Assembly: GCF_000765745.2 (NCBI RefSeq)
Contig: NZ_JRPC02000016.1
Span: 1 to 53,336, forward strand
DNA length: 53,336 nt
Origin: Helicobacter apodemus
GTDB lineage: Bacteria > Campylobacterota > Campylobacteria > Campylobacterales > Helicobacteraceae
Direction: 5' to 3'
Shown here: one piece after another, positions 7,028 through 15,644 of the stretch
Layout of the letters: each line of letters opens with the position of its first letter
Numbering within the stretch: the first letter of the stretch is position 1
The notes under the pieces: generated by a model
Seen by the model: only the letters and a program-made list of their open reading frames with translations
Database searches by the model: none
What the model was told of the DNA's origin: nothing
Translations under genes and position numbers: made by a program

Positions 7028-9858
7028 CTCTCTTTTTGCAAGGCACAAGAATCCAAGAGATAAATAATATGTTGCCATACCCTCTTAGTATTTGCACTTA
7101 AACCTATCTCACAAGTGCTAGAACTAGAATACCCTAATTCTATGGGTTGTTTTTGGTAGAATTTTACAAATCCCTCTAAAGCTGAAGTATTTAAAGAGGG
7201 ATTTAAGAATCCTTTATCACCTGCAAAGCTACAGCACTTGGTATCTTGATGAATAAAAACTTCTTTCGCACAAACCTTAGCAATATCTATTAAGGCTTGT
7301 TCATTATCAATTTCTTGCTTATAAGATCTTGTGCTACAAGGAGCATAAAGCCCTATTTTTATAGGCTTTTGAGAGATTCTAAGGGAGGGAATAATAAACT
7401 TTAAAACAAAAGATGGCATATCAAAAATTTGAAGCTTCACATCTCCTAAAACTTCAAACTCTCTTATCCTCTCTAATAACTCCAAAGAACAAGCACTATG
7501 GTCGCAAACAATAGGAATTTCTCCTCCATTGCTTACCTCTTTTAAAGCTTTGAAAGTCTTTAATGCCATTTCTCTAGCGGTATTAGAATAATTCTTAAAA
7601 GCTTTTGAGCAACATAAGCCAGTAATATCCTTAGGATAGCGGTATTTGATCCCTGCTTTTTGGCACAAAGATTGAAAAACCTCTTGAATATTGCGTTTAT
7701 CACTCGCTTCTTTAGGGGGAGAGAAGATCCTATTTAAACAGGAACTAAAATAAATCACCTCTTTTCTATAGGGTAATGTAGAATCTTCATAAACTTTTTG
7801 GGGATTTGCGTTAGGAAAATAATGAGGCATAATAGGCGTATGTATCCAATTATTGAGCTTTTTAGAAATTCTTTGGCTTAAAAGTGGCGTGAAATTCGCT
7901 ACTTTTATAGCAGTTTTTAACGCACTGCTAGCTAATGCAAGATTTTCACTTATACGATGGGCAATTTTAGGAAAATTACCTTTGGAATTTTTAGCGATAC
8001 AGGCTGTGTCAATGTGTAGAGGGCAGAGATTAGCACAAGTACTACAAATCGCACAGGTCTCTATCCCAAAATAACGATAACCTAACTTTAATGCCTCTAG
8101 CTCTTCTTTTTCTTTAATGCTCAAGGAATCTTTAGATTCTAAACGTTTAATCTCTACATAAACACTAATTCTTTGACGCGGTGTTAATGTAAGATTTCTA
8201 CTAGGGCAATGTTTCTCGCAAAAACCACATTCCATACAAGCCCCAACAAGCTCTCCCACCTCATCATATTCTTCCCAGGAGGGCTTAAAATTTTTTAAAT
8301 GGATATTCTTATCCTCACTAATAATAACATCGGGATTAAAAATATTTTTGCCATCAAAGAGATTTTTGATCTTTTTATTAATGGCATAGGCTTTTTTGCC
8401 CCATTCTAATTCCACAAAAGGTGCTACCATTCTCCCGGTTCCATGTTCTGCCTTAATACTTCCTTGAAGATTAGCTACAACTTTTGCTAAATCCTCCATA
8501 AGCCCTCCAAAAGCTTTATTTTGTGCTTTGTCATTAAGGTTAGGCGTAATGATAAAATGCACATTACCACTTAAGGCATGCCCAAAAATAATCCCTTTAA
8601 AAGCATATTTTTCAAAAAGTTTTAATATCTCTGCAATCCCTCTTGTAAAATCCTCTATAAAAAAGCAAATATCCTCTACAATAACAACGCTTCCTTTAGG
8701 GCGGTTACCTGCTGCTATGGGTAAGATTCCCTTGCGGATTAACCACCAAGAATCTTGCTCTTGCTTATCCAAGCTAAAATACACACCAAAGAGTGTTTTT
8801 AAAGCTTGTATTTTAGGCGCTAAAAAATCAATATTTTTTTGCAAAAGATTCTGGGTTTTTGCTTCAAGCTGTATTAAAATCGCACAATTCCCCTCTTGGA
8901 TTTGCAGTATCTCTTTAGGCATCCCCTCTAAGTGTTGCACGCTTTTTAAACAAGCATAATCCATAATCTCTGCTGCATTGATAATATCTTGATATTTAGC
9001 AAAGAGTAAAATCGCATCACTAGCCTCATAAATATTGTTAAAGAATAATAAAGCACAGGCTTTATGCGGGTGATTGTCTAAAGTATAATACTCTACTTTA
9101 CTAACAAACCCCAATGTTCCCTCCGCCCCGATAAAAATATGATTCAAAATATCTTTAGGATTATCAAAATCCACTAAGGCATTAAGGCTATAGCCGGTAG
9201 TGTTTTTAATACTAAATTTTTTCTTAATAAGGGAGTGAAGCTCCCTATCTGCTAAAATCTTTTGACGCAAATGCAACAATTCCTTTACAAGCAAGGAGTG
9301 GCTTTGGCAAAATGCCTGGAATGATTCTTCGCTAGAAGTATCCAAAATAGAACCATCTTGCAAGATAATACGTACAGATTTAATAGTATGGTAACTATTA
9401 TGCTTCACTCCACAACACATTCCACTAGAATTATTAGAGAATATCCCCCCTATTTTTGCACTAGCAATCGTTGCTGGATCGGGTCCTATTTTCTTACCAT
9501 AAGGAGCCAATACATCATTAGCATAACTCCCAATCACTCCACAATCACAGACAATGCTCTTAGCCCCTTTACCAACCTCTACTTCCTCTTTATGGCAAAT
9601 CACTAAGACATTCTCACTACTAGCCTGTCCGCTAAGAGAAGTTCCCGCAGCTCTAAAGGTTAAGGGTATTTCAAAATAATATGCCAATTTTATAAGCTCT
9701 CTAATCTCCTCCTCACTCTCACTCCAAATCACGGCTTTAGGAATATAACGATAGCAAGAAGCATCAATCCCATAGGCAAAACGACGTAAATAATCTAAAA
9801 ATAATCGCTCTTTAAAAATCTTTTGAGTAGCTTCTAAAAATGCAGAAAAATTTTTCAT
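7024..9858 (-). CDS. FAD/Fe-S D-lactate dehydrogenase (quinone-linked), HP1222-like
   Basis: A 944-residue fused oxidoreductase. Residues about 40-240 form the FAD-binding PCMH domain (FRAAGTSLSGQ, GPDPATIASAKIGG). Next come the FAD-linked oxidase C-terminal domain, ending near FNPDVIISED, and two 4Fe-4S clusters (CMECGFCEKHCPS and CAICSTCANLCPL, about 540-660). Two cysteine-rich CCG-type segments (LCCSKAF, TKCCSFAGDKGF) close the protein. This architecture matches the membrane-associated D-lactate dehydrogenases of Helicobacter, which pass electrons from D-lactate to quinone. A glycolate or other 2-hydroxyacid oxidase is the alternative. The start ATG overlaps the dapE stop (TAATG), so the two are coupled; the end overlaps selD by four bases tail to tail. 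Confidence 0.85.
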   Translation of the reverse strand: MKNFSAFLEATQKIFKERLFLDYLRRFAYGIDASCYRYIPKAVIWSESEEEIRELIKLAYYFEIPLTFRAAGTSLSGQASSENVLVICHKEEVEVGKGAKSIVCDCGVIGSYANDVLAPYGKKIGPDPATIASAKIGGIFSNNSSGMCCGVKHNSYHTIKSVRIILQDGSILDTSSEESFQAFCQSHSLLVKELLHLRQKILADRELHSLIKKKFSIKNTTGYSLNALVDFDNPKDILNHIFIGAEGTLGFVSKVEYYTLDNHPHKACALLFFNNIYEASDAILLFAKYQDIINAAEIMDYACLKSVQHLEGMPKEILQIQEGNCAILIQLEAKTQNLLQKNIDFLAPKIQALKTLFGVYFSLDKQEQDSWWLIRKGILPIAAGNRPKGSVVIVEDICFFIEDFTRGIAEILKLFEKYAFKGIIFGHALSGNVHFIITPNLNDKAQNKAFGGLMEDLAKVVANLQGSIKAEHGTGRMVAPFVELEWGKKAYAINKKIKNLFDGKNIFNPDVIISEDKNIHLKNFKPSWEEYDEVGELVGACMECGFCEKHCPSRNLTLTPRQRISVYVEIKRLESKDSLSIKEKEELEALKLGYRYFGIETCAICSTCANLCPLHIDTACIAKNSKGNFPKIAHRISENLALASSALKTAIKVANFTPLLSQRISKKLNNWIHTPIMPHYFPNANPQKVYEDSTLPYRKEVIYFSSCLNRIFSPPKEASDKRNIQEVFQSLCQKAGIKYRYPKDITGLCCSKAFKNYSNTAREMALKTFKALKEVSNGGEIPIVCDHSACSLELLERIREFEVLGDVKLQIFDMPSFVLKFIIPSLRISQKPIKIGLYAPCSTRSYKQEIDNEQALIDIAKVCAKEVFIHQDTKCCSFAGDKGFLNPSLNTSALEGFVKFYQKQPIELGYSSSSTCEIGLSANTKRVWQHIIYLLDSCALQKES

Positions 9859-10970
9859 TAAAACTCCTTTAGTAAAGACACAAAGACATTTTTTAGGTTT
9901 TCTACCTCACTTATCTTTACCCGCTCATTAATAGCGTGAATCCTATCATTACAAACCCCACATTCTACGACATCTACTCCATATTCGGCAAAATATCTCG
10001 CATCACTTGTGCCTCCACTTGTGCTTAATGTGGGCGTTATTTGCAGTGTTGTTTGTAGAGATTGCACAACTTTAGCAACAAGGGAATTATTCGGATTGGT
10101 TAAAAAAGGCTTTGAGCTTTGTTTAAGCTCTAATGTATGAGGAATATGCTTTAAAAGATCTTGTAAATATTGCTTTAAATCCTCTAAGCTTGTTTGCGTA
10201 GAGTTTCGCACATTAAACATAATCCTTAGATCATCAGGGGTTACATTCACAACCTCTAACCCCCCCCTTATATCGGTAATAACAATTTTACTTGGTTCAA
10301 AGGAATCGTTTCCACTATCAAGATTATAACCTGCAATTTTAGACAAAATAGGTGCAATAATCTCCACAGGATTAATACATTTATTAGGATAAGCAACATG
10401 CCCTTGCTTTCCTTGAATCTTCAAAACTCCATTAATTGAACCTCTCCTGCCTATCTTTATCATATCACCAAAAGTATTAACGCTTGTAGGTTCTGCAACA
10501 ATAGCAAAATGCGGGAGCAAGTTCTTTTCCTTTAGAGATTGCAAAGTGTGTTTGCTCCCATAGATTGCCTCTCCCTCCTCATCACTTGTTAAAAGGATCG
10601 ATAAGATACCATTAAAAGAATGCGTTTTACTCTCACAAAATTCTTTTATAGCACAAAGAAAAGCTGCAACCCCTCCTTTCATATCCTGTGCACCTCTACC
10701 ATAGAGATACTCTCCCCTAACTACAGGGACAAAAGCCTCCCAACCATCTCCAGGAGGGACGACATCAATATGCCCACCAAAACATAAATCCCTCCTCTCC
10801 CCCTCTCCTTGAAATTGTTTGTATAAAAAGAGATTTTTAACATTATTTTTATTCAATTCTAAAACTTCAAAATCGGGCAAAAATGCTTTAATAAACTCAT
10901 AAATGCCACATTCCTTTGGGGTAATAGTGGGATAAGTGATAAGAGTCTTTAAAACTTCTAATGTCTGCAT
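9858..10970 (-). CDS. dapE: succinyl-diaminopimelate desuccinylase
   Basis: DapE, 370 residues, a cytosolic di-zinc amidohydrolase of the M20 family. It releases L,L-diaminopimelate from its N-succinyl form, supplying lysine and peptidoglycan. Visible motifs are the metal-binding GGHIDVVPPGDGW (about 65-77), YGRGAQDMKGG (about 90-100) and SDEEGEAIYGS (about 128-138), plus the dimerisation-domain GRRGSINGVL segment. Length is normal. The stop codon overlaps the start of the D-lactate dehydrogenase gene, so the pair is translationally coupled although the pathways are unrelated. Confidence 0.94.
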   Translation of the reverse strand: MQTLEVLKTLITYPTITPKECGIYEFIKAFLPDFEVLELNKNNVKNLFLYKQFQGEGERRDLCFGGHIDVVPPGDGWEAFVPVVRGEYLYGRGAQDMKGGVAAFLCAIKEFCESKTHSFNGILSILLTSDEEGEAIYGSKHTLQSLKEKNLLPHFAIVAEPTSVNTFGDMIKIGRRGSINGVLKIQGKQGHVAYPNKCINPVEIIAPILSKIAGYNLDSGNDSFEPSKIVITDIRGGLEVVNVTPDDLRIMFNVRNSTQTSLEDLKQYLQDLLKHIPHTLELKQSSKPFLTNPNNSLVAKVVQSLQTTLQITPTLSTSGGTSDARYFAEYGVDVVECGVCNDRIHAINERVKISEVENLKNVFVSLLKEF

Positions 10971-11117
10971 AATACTCTCCTAAAATTTCATCAATTATAG
11001 CATTTCTAAGTAAGAGTGATTGCAAATATCCCACAAATATCACATAAGTTAAAACAATAAATCTTGGATTACATATTTAGATTTTATAATGTGTATCGGG
11101 TTGTTGTAGCTTAGAAT

Positions 11118-11549
11118 TTATAGATTGTAGGATTTTCTATGGTTTTTAATATTGCCTAACTTAACAACAGAAGTAATAATTGCTGGAATGAGTGAGAGCC
11201 AAGCATTGGGCTTATCATTTATGGTTAGGTAAGCAAATATTCCTAAACTCCCAAGAATAAAAATAGCCGCCGTTATAGCCCCTAAGCCTTGCAAACTATA
11301 AAACCAACGCATATTGCTTACTCTATTCTTTTGTTCTTGCCTTTCTAAATCAAGGATTTCTCTATCTATTTGCATTTTATGTTCAGCAGTTTTTTCAAGC
11401 AAATTCATAACTCGTTATGCTAAAGGTTCGGGGAGTTTGCCTATTGCGTTAAGTTCGTTTTCCATAAAAATATTATTTTGTATATTTAATTGATTTTGTG
11501 GGTTTGTATCGTTTGGTAGATTATTTTTTCTTACAGGCTTCTTATTCAT
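11118..11549 (-). pseudogene. DUF2335-like membrane protein interrupted by an in-frame TAA
   Basis: An ATG at 11549 with TAAGG upstream opens a 44-codon frame ending in a TAA at 11415-11417. The same frame then continues without a break (Arg, Val, Met-Asn-Leu...) to 11118. Joined, they give about 143 residues: a variable Asn/Gln-rich start, the segment IGKLPEPLA-stop-RVMNLLEKTAEHKMQ, a charged helix, and two membrane segments (about 95-113 and 120-137). The layout LP-P, then AEH, then a helix and two C-terminal membrane spans resembles DUF2335, a family often found near phage or plasmid genes. A single CAA-to-TAA change would explain the break. The downstream 96-residue frame has its own ATG at 11408 and could still be expressed. 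Confidence 0.6.
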
Positions 11550-11592
11550 TTACAAAGCCTTAAGTTTTGTTCTCTGTTCTTTATGGTTTGTA

Positions 11593-11820
11593 TTAATTTT
11601 GTTTATAGGCTTGTATTTGTTTTTGTTGAATCTCTTGTGCAATTTGTCCATATTTTTTGGGTGCAGTTGGTGAGGATGTGGCAGAAAATCCATTTGTGTA
11701 ACCTTCAGCAAAGCTATCAATAAATGAATTTGCGTCAGAATCTTTTTTGTAGGATTTATAAATCCAAAAGCCTACGCCAGCAGTTAAAATGCCAAATAAA
11801 GCCCATTTAAACCATTTCAT
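11593..11820 (-). CDS. small single-span membrane protein, unknown
   Basis: I do not recognise this protein. From ATG 11820 it is 75 residues (78 from a GTG at 11829). It begins with one hydrophobic segment (WALFGILTAGVGFWIY) preceded by a short basic N-terminus and followed by KSYKKDSD. The rest is a polar tail rich in Ser, Gly and Gln, ending QIAQEIQQKQIQAYKQN. This predicts a protein anchored in the inner membrane with an amphipathic C-terminal tail. It lies between two broken genes in a stretch that looks like remnants of transferred DNA, and may be a passenger of the same event. Confidence 0.5.
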   Translation of the reverse strand: MKWFKWALFGILTAGVGFWIYKSYKKDSDANSFIDSFAEGYTNGFSATSSPTAPKKYGQIAQEIQQKQIQAYKQN

Positions 11821-11883
11821 TGTTATCACTCTTTTGTATTTTTATATATTCTAACATATTAAATAATAAATTCGGTTATTTCT

Positions 11884-12177
11884 CTATAATCTTAATTTTG
11901 CTTTCACTATAGCTTTAAGCAAAGCTAAATCAATTTCGCTATTGCCTTTTTGTTTGAAAGCTGCTTGAGTGTGGAATCCTAACCCTTATAAAAAGAGTGC
12001 AAAAACATTTGCAACAATGGCTTTTTCATTTTGCCCTTTATTTTTATCAAAGGATTCTAAATGTTCTTGAACTTTCTCTTTAAATTCCTCTAGCCCAAAT
12101 ACTTTAGAATCCGCATAATCCTTATTATGAGATTCTAAAAATTCTTTTAAAGGAATGGATTTAAAACTTAGAGACAT
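11884..12177 (-). pseudogene. N-terminal remnant of a restriction enzyme-like gene with in-frame TAA
   Basis: ATG 12177 (AAGGAT upstream) starts a frame that runs to a TAA at 11986-11988 after FALFL. It then continues in the same frame as GLGFHTQAAFKQKGNSEIDLALLK and stops with TAG at 11884. The combined sequence resembles, from memory, the N-terminus of the large type IIG restriction-modification enzymes common in Helicobacter and Campylobacter, where an N-E-A-opening helix is followed by a G-F-x-T-x-x-x-x-K-Q-K-G-x-S-E-I-D-L-A segment. The remaining roughly thousand residues are absent. I call it a decayed fragment. The family assignment is tentative. Confidence 0.45.
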
Positions 12178-12320
12178 TTTTATCCTTTTGTAGCTATTCA
12201 AATGTAATCTACTTATTGTTTGGTTAAGAGAGTTAAAATTTCAAATTAATGCTTATAACTCATTGAAAATGGCTTATTATAGCATTATTTGTGTAGCAAA
12301 ATTATCTAAAAAGGATATTA

Positions 12321-12355
12321 AAAATAATTAGGTTTCCTTAAAACCTAATTATTTT
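12321..12355. terminator. perfect 15-bp hairpin at the globin 3' end
   Basis: AAAATAATTAGGTTT at 12321-12335 is the exact inverse complement of 12341-12355, with a five-base loop. On the minus strand the A side precedes and a T-rich arm follows, right at the globin stop codon. The stem overlaps the last codons of the globin. It may work in both directions. Confidence 0.7.
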
Positions 12356-12776
12356 TGCTTTTCATAGAGCTTTTTTCTATATCTATATAAAATTGAGCAA
12401 TTTTGCCATAGACTGCTTCCCAAGCCTTAAGCACTTCATCATTAGGGTTTAAAAGATTTTTAATAGCTTTTAAAAGGCATTCCCCAACAAGTGGATAATG
12501 CTCTTCTTTTACATTTAAACTTATATGAGTCTTAGCGACTTTCTCTACAAATCCTCTTGTATTCTCTAAATTTTCTATATTTTTAGCTGCCATTAATATG
12601 GCTAACGCTAAAGCTTTTGGTTGCTCACTAGATACTTGTTTATCCTTATTAAACATTGGTTTTACTTCAGGATAAGTTTCAAACAATACCCTATAAAATT
12701 CTTTGGTTAAGCTTTCACCATTTTTTTGCAAAATTGGCACACATTCTTTAATAATTGCAATCTGTTCTTTTGTCAT
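12345..12776 (-). CDS. single-domain haemoglobin (Cgb/Vgb type)
   Basis: A 143-residue globin with no reductase domain. Key haem-pocket residues line up with Vitreoscilla globin: Tyr (B10) in FYRVLFETYPEVKPMF near residue 28, Gln (E7) in SEQPKALA near 52, and the proximal His (F8) in VAKTH near 84, followed by EEHYPLVG and ending with an H helix AWEAVYGKIAQFY. In Campylobacter the equivalent, Cgb, detoxifies nitric oxide as a dioxygenase. That is the likely role here, in the cytoplasm. ATG 12776 has AAAGGG upstream. A direct repeat of AGGTTAAT lies upstream at 12844-12851 and 12858-12865, but it does not match the NssR site I recall. Confidence 0.88.
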   Translation of the reverse strand: MTKEQIAIIKECVPILQKNGESLTKEFYRVLFETYPEVKPMFNKDKQVSSEQPKALALAILMAAKNIENLENTRGFVEKVAKTHISLNVKEEHYPLVGECLLKAIKNLLNPNDEVLKAWEAVYGKIAQFYIDIEKSSMKSKNN

Positions 12777-12877
12777 TTTTACCCTTTATATTGAAAGTTT
12801 AAAAAGATATTTTACATTCTAAAGGGCAATAAATTATTGATGTAGGTTAATTTATTAAGGTTAATGCAACAACTACT

Positions 12878-13585
12878 TCATTCTTTCATAGCGATAAATG
12901 TAGCAAAATTTACCCATCTAAAAAGGGTTTCTATGCCTTTAAAACCACAATCTCTTAGCATCTTTTTATTTTCTCTTTCACTATAGGGCACAAGAACATT
13001 CTCTAAAGCCTCCCTTTTTTTAGTAATTTCAAATTCACTATAGCCTTGTTTCTTTTTGTTTTGCAAATAATAATCAATCATTGCAAAATCTAATCGTTTA
13101 TCTTCGCAGATGATTTTCTCTGAAAAAATAAAAAAACCTTCGGGCTTTAAAGAATGGTAAATTTTTTGAACGAGTTTTTCTCTATGCAAAGGACGGATAA
13201 ATTGCAAAGTGTAATTGGCAATAATACCATCACATCTTGGAAAATCCTCCTTTAAAATATCTCCACAAATAAGCTTTGCTTCCATCCTATAAGCCTCTAG
13301 CTTATTCTTTGCAAGTTTTAGCATAGAAGAGGAGTTATCTATCCCAATAAGATTAAGTTTAAAATCCGCTTTTGCTAATATCTCAAGCAACATAGCTCCT
13401 GTGGAAGTGCCTAAATCTAGCAAGGTAGAATCTTCTTTTAAAAAGCGCAAAGCAAAATCCGCACTTAAAGACAAAACCTCTTTATAATAGGGGATAGAAC
13501 GACTAAGCATATCATCAAAAACCCCCGCAACCTTTTCATCAAATTCAAATTGCTTCTGCAAAGATTGTGTAAAAATTTTATCCAC
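12878..13585 (-). CDS. cmoA: carboxy-S-adenosylmethionine synthase
   Basis: CmoA, 235 residues, makes carboxy-S-adenosyl-methionine from SAM and prephenate. CmoB uses it to form 5-oxyacetic-acid uridine at the tRNA wobble position. Visible are the family opening FDEKVAGVFDDMLSRSIPYY, SAM motif I LLDLGTSTGAMLLEIL (about 54-69), NYTLQFI and PLHREKLVQKIYHSLKPEG. The start is probably the GTG at 13585, overlapping the end of ribF by eight bases. It is last in the ugd-lipoprotein-tlyA-ribF-cmoA run, where overlaps suggest cotranscription. cmoB is not in the window. Confidence 0.9.
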   Translation of the reverse strand: MDKIFTQSLQKQFEFDEKVAGVFDDMLSRSIPYYKEVLSLSADFALRFLKEDSTLLDLGTSTGAMLLEILAKADFKLNLIGIDNSSSMLKLAKNKLEAYRMEAKLICGDILKEDFPRCDGIIANYTLQFIRPLHREKLVQKIYHSLKPEGFFIFSEKIICEDKRLDFAMIDYYLQNKKKQGYSEFEITKKREALENVLVPYSERENKKMLRDCGFKGIETLFRWVNFATFIAMKE

Positions 13586-14456
13586 AGGATTGCTCTAACT
13601 TTAAGATTTTACAAGCTTTTTGTATATCTTGCTGAATTTGTGCCTTTAAAAGCTCTAAGGTATTAAAATATTCATTATCACGGATCTTTTTATAAAAATA
13701 AAATCCCGCCTCTTTTTCTGTAACTTCTATATTTTGCCCTAATAAATGCCCTTCAATAGCAAAAGTCTTATCCGTGCTTACGCGATTGCCTAAGAAAATT
13801 ACTGCTGGATATTTAAAACTTGTATGGCTTTGTTTTCCTAATTGCACATAACCTGCATATACTCCCTCTTGTGGAAGCAAAAATCCATCATTTTTTAAAT
13901 TAATGGTTGCAGCAAGGCTTTTCTGCCCTATTCCTTGCCCCCTAATAATCTCTCCCCTAATCTCAAAAAGTCGTCCCAAAAGCCTATTAGCTTGTTTAAT
14001 ATTGCCATTTAATAATAATTCCTTAATTAAACCACTATGTACAGAAAGCTTTTTATAAAATACTTCATTAACAATGGTTAGCTTACCTGAAAAATGCTTT
14101 TTAATATCAAAGGGATAATAACCCCTATCCTTACCAAATCGAAAATCATAACCCACAACAATATGGGTAAGATTTGGCAAAATAGTTAAAAGAAGCCTTA
14201 AAAACTCTTTAGCATTCTTTTCTTTGACCAACTCTAAAGAAAGATGATAAATTGGGTAAGAGATAAAGAATTGCCGATATTTTTTAGGGAGTAACTCTCC
14301 CATATTTGATTCAATACACAAAATTGCACCCCCTTCATCTAAAGCCTTAAAAAGTTCAAAATGAGCAATATGCATACCATCAAATTTCCCTAAAGCAATA
14401 CTTATAATCTTAGAAGCCTCTTTAGGCTCTTTCACAAGCGATAAAAAACTCTTCAT
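13578..14456 (-). CDS. ribF: bifunctional riboflavin kinase / FAD synthetase
   Basis: RibF converts riboflavin to FMN and then FAD in the cytoplasm. The N-terminal nucleotidyltransferase part has SIALGKFDGMHIAHFELF (family pattern GxFDGxHxGH, with Ala in place of Gly) and VVGYDFRFGKDR. The C-terminal riboflavin kinase part begins near FEIRGEIIRGQGIGQKSLAATINL. I choose ATG 14456 because AAGGAGGGG sits just upstream, giving 292 residues; an upstream start at 14489 would add 11 residues inside tlyA. The gene overlaps tlyA by 35 bases and cmoA by eight. The order tlyA-ribF is conserved, as I recall, in H. pylori. Confidence 0.92.
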   Translation of the reverse strand: MKSFLSLVKEPKEASKIISIALGKFDGMHIAHFELFKALDEGGAILCIESNMGELLPKKYRQFFISYPIYHLSLELVKEKNAKEFLRLLLTILPNLTHIVVGYDFRFGKDRGYYPFDIKKHFSGKLTIVNEVFYKKLSVHSGLIKELLLNGNIKQANRLLGRLFEIRGEIIRGQGIGQKSLAATINLKNDGFLLPQEGVYAGYVQLGKQSHTSFKYPAVIFLGNRVSTDKTFAIEGHLLGQNIEVTEKEAGFYFYKKIRDNEYFNTLELLKAQIQQDIQKACKILKLEQSCG

Positions 14457-15147
14457 TCCCCTCCTTTCCCTTAATAATAGATTTTTCACAAATACGCACT
14501 CTCAAGCCATTTTCTCTCAAAAACTCTAACGTGCTTTTAAGCGATTGTTGGATGCTTTGATTATCTATTACTACTCCCTTTTTATTGCGTTTTGTAACTT
14601 TGCCTACTTCAAATTGTGGTTTAAAAAGCAAAATTAACCACCGACCAATTAACCCTTGAAAACTCTTCAAAATAGAAAAAATAGAAATAAAAGAAACATC
14701 ACAAACAACAATATCATAAGCTTTTAGTGGAGATAATGCAGCAAAGCTTCTAATATCTGTTTTCTCAAAAAGCTGAATTTTAGGATTATGCCTTAAGGTG
14801 CTATGTAATTGGTGGCTACCCACATCTACACAATAAACAGCTTTTACACCCTTTTGTAATAAAACTTGTGTGAATCCTCCTGTGCTAGATCCTATATCTA
14901 ATGCGTTTAAGCCCTCTAAAGCAAAGGAATGATTAGATAAGAAGCCAAAAAGCTTCTCCCCTGCCCTACTTACAAAACTTTTCTCTTCCTTAAGGGTGAT
15001 TTCATCTTCTAAAGAAACTTCTAAAGAGGATTTAAGCATTATCACTTCATTAACACTTATAAGTCCTCTTTTAATAGCTTCTTGGGCTTTGTTCCTTGAT
15101 AGAAAGAATCCCTTTTGAATACAAGCTTTATCTAATCGCATCATCAC
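14422..15147 (-). CDS. tlyA: TlyA-family rRNA 2'-O-methyltransferase
   Basis: A 241-residue TlyA protein. An N-terminal S4 RNA-binding domain (MRLDKACIQKGFFLSRNKAQ, about 3-65) is followed by an FtsJ-like methyltransferase fold with SAM motif ALDIGSSTGGFTQVLLQKG near residues 83-101 and DVVCDVSFISI. TlyA methylates ribose in 16S and/or 23S rRNA. In Mycobacterium and Campylobacter this affects capreomycin susceptibility, and in Helicobacter and Campylobacter loss affects virulence traits. The start ATG overlaps the lipoprotein stop by four bases, so translation is probably coupled. Confidence 0.92.
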   Translation of the reverse strand: MMMRLDKACIQKGFFLSRNKAQEAIKRGLISVNEVIMLKSSLEVSLEDEITLKEEKSFVSRAGEKLFGFLSNHSFALEGLNALDIGSSTGGFTQVLLQKGVKAVYCVDVGSHQLHSTLRHNPKIQLFEKTDIRSFAALSPLKAYDIVVCDVSFISIFSILKSFQGLIGRWLILLFKPQFEVGKVTKRNKKGVVIDNQSIQQSLKSTLEFLRENGLRVRICEKSIIKGKEGNEEFFIACERA

Positions 15148-15644
15148 TTTTGAATGGCTTTAAAGCCAAAATTTAGAGTATTTTCCCCAAATTTTTTATG
15201 GGATAGTGTGATACTTAATCTATCTTGAATACGTTTATTTTGAGGGGAAAATTCTAATAAATAATATTCTCCCCAAGGTATTGCGTATTCTGCTATTAGT
15301 CCTTGCAATTCACTGGCTTTTAAGGGTGTTACCTTAAGAGGTTTTTCTCCGCTATTTAAAACAAGATTATAGGCTTTTAAAAAATCTTTCTTCCCATCAC
15401 TTTGATAAACACTGACAAAAAATATTTCTCCCTTTTGTTTAGGATAAGCTTCCTCATTAAATGCATTCAAATGCGTAGCTATGAGGATAATTTGTGTTTT
15501 TTCTTGATAAATAATTTCTGTCTTTCTAGTGGCTTGAATATAAGATTCTTGCAAAGAAGTCGGGGTAAGCTTTATGAAATTCACAGGATGATCAGCACAA
15601 CCAACAAACCATAAAACACTTAAATAAATAAAATACTTTAACAT
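15144..15644 (-). CDS. predicted lipoprotein, unknown function
   Basis: A 166-residue protein that I do not recognise by function. It starts with a short lipoprotein signal (MLKYFIYLSVLWFVGC) with Cys16 as the probable lipidated residue. The mature part looks all-beta (alternating hydrophobic strands such as KTQIILIATHL, EIFFVSVY, YYLLEFSP), with a C-terminus TLSHKKFGENTLNFGFKA. It would be anchored at the outer or inner membrane facing the periplasm. It overlaps ugd by seven bases and tlyA by four, so it sits inside a translationally coupled run. Similar hypothetical genes precede tlyA in related genomes, as I recall. Confidence 0.75.
   Translation of the reverse strand: MLKYFIYLSVLWFVGCADHPVNFIKLTPTSLQESYIQATRKTEIIYQEKTQIILIATHLNAFNEEAYPKQKGEIFFVSVYQSDGKKDFLKAYNLVLNSGEKPLKVTPLKASELQGLIAEYAIPWGEYYLLEFSPQNKRIQDRLSITLSHKKFGENTLNFGFKAIQK

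Noticed and set aside
11415-11988. Two TAA codons within otherwise continuous frames might mean stop-codon readthrough or recoding.
   Set aside because: TAA is used as the normal stop for many intact genes here, no recoding hairpin was evident, and both genes lie in a decayed islet. Ordinary pseudogenes are simpler.
12844-12865. AGGTTAAT direct repeats upstream of the globin as an NssR site.
   Set aside because: The NssR-type site I recall is a dyad of TTAAC/GTTAA; this is a direct repeat with a different spacing.
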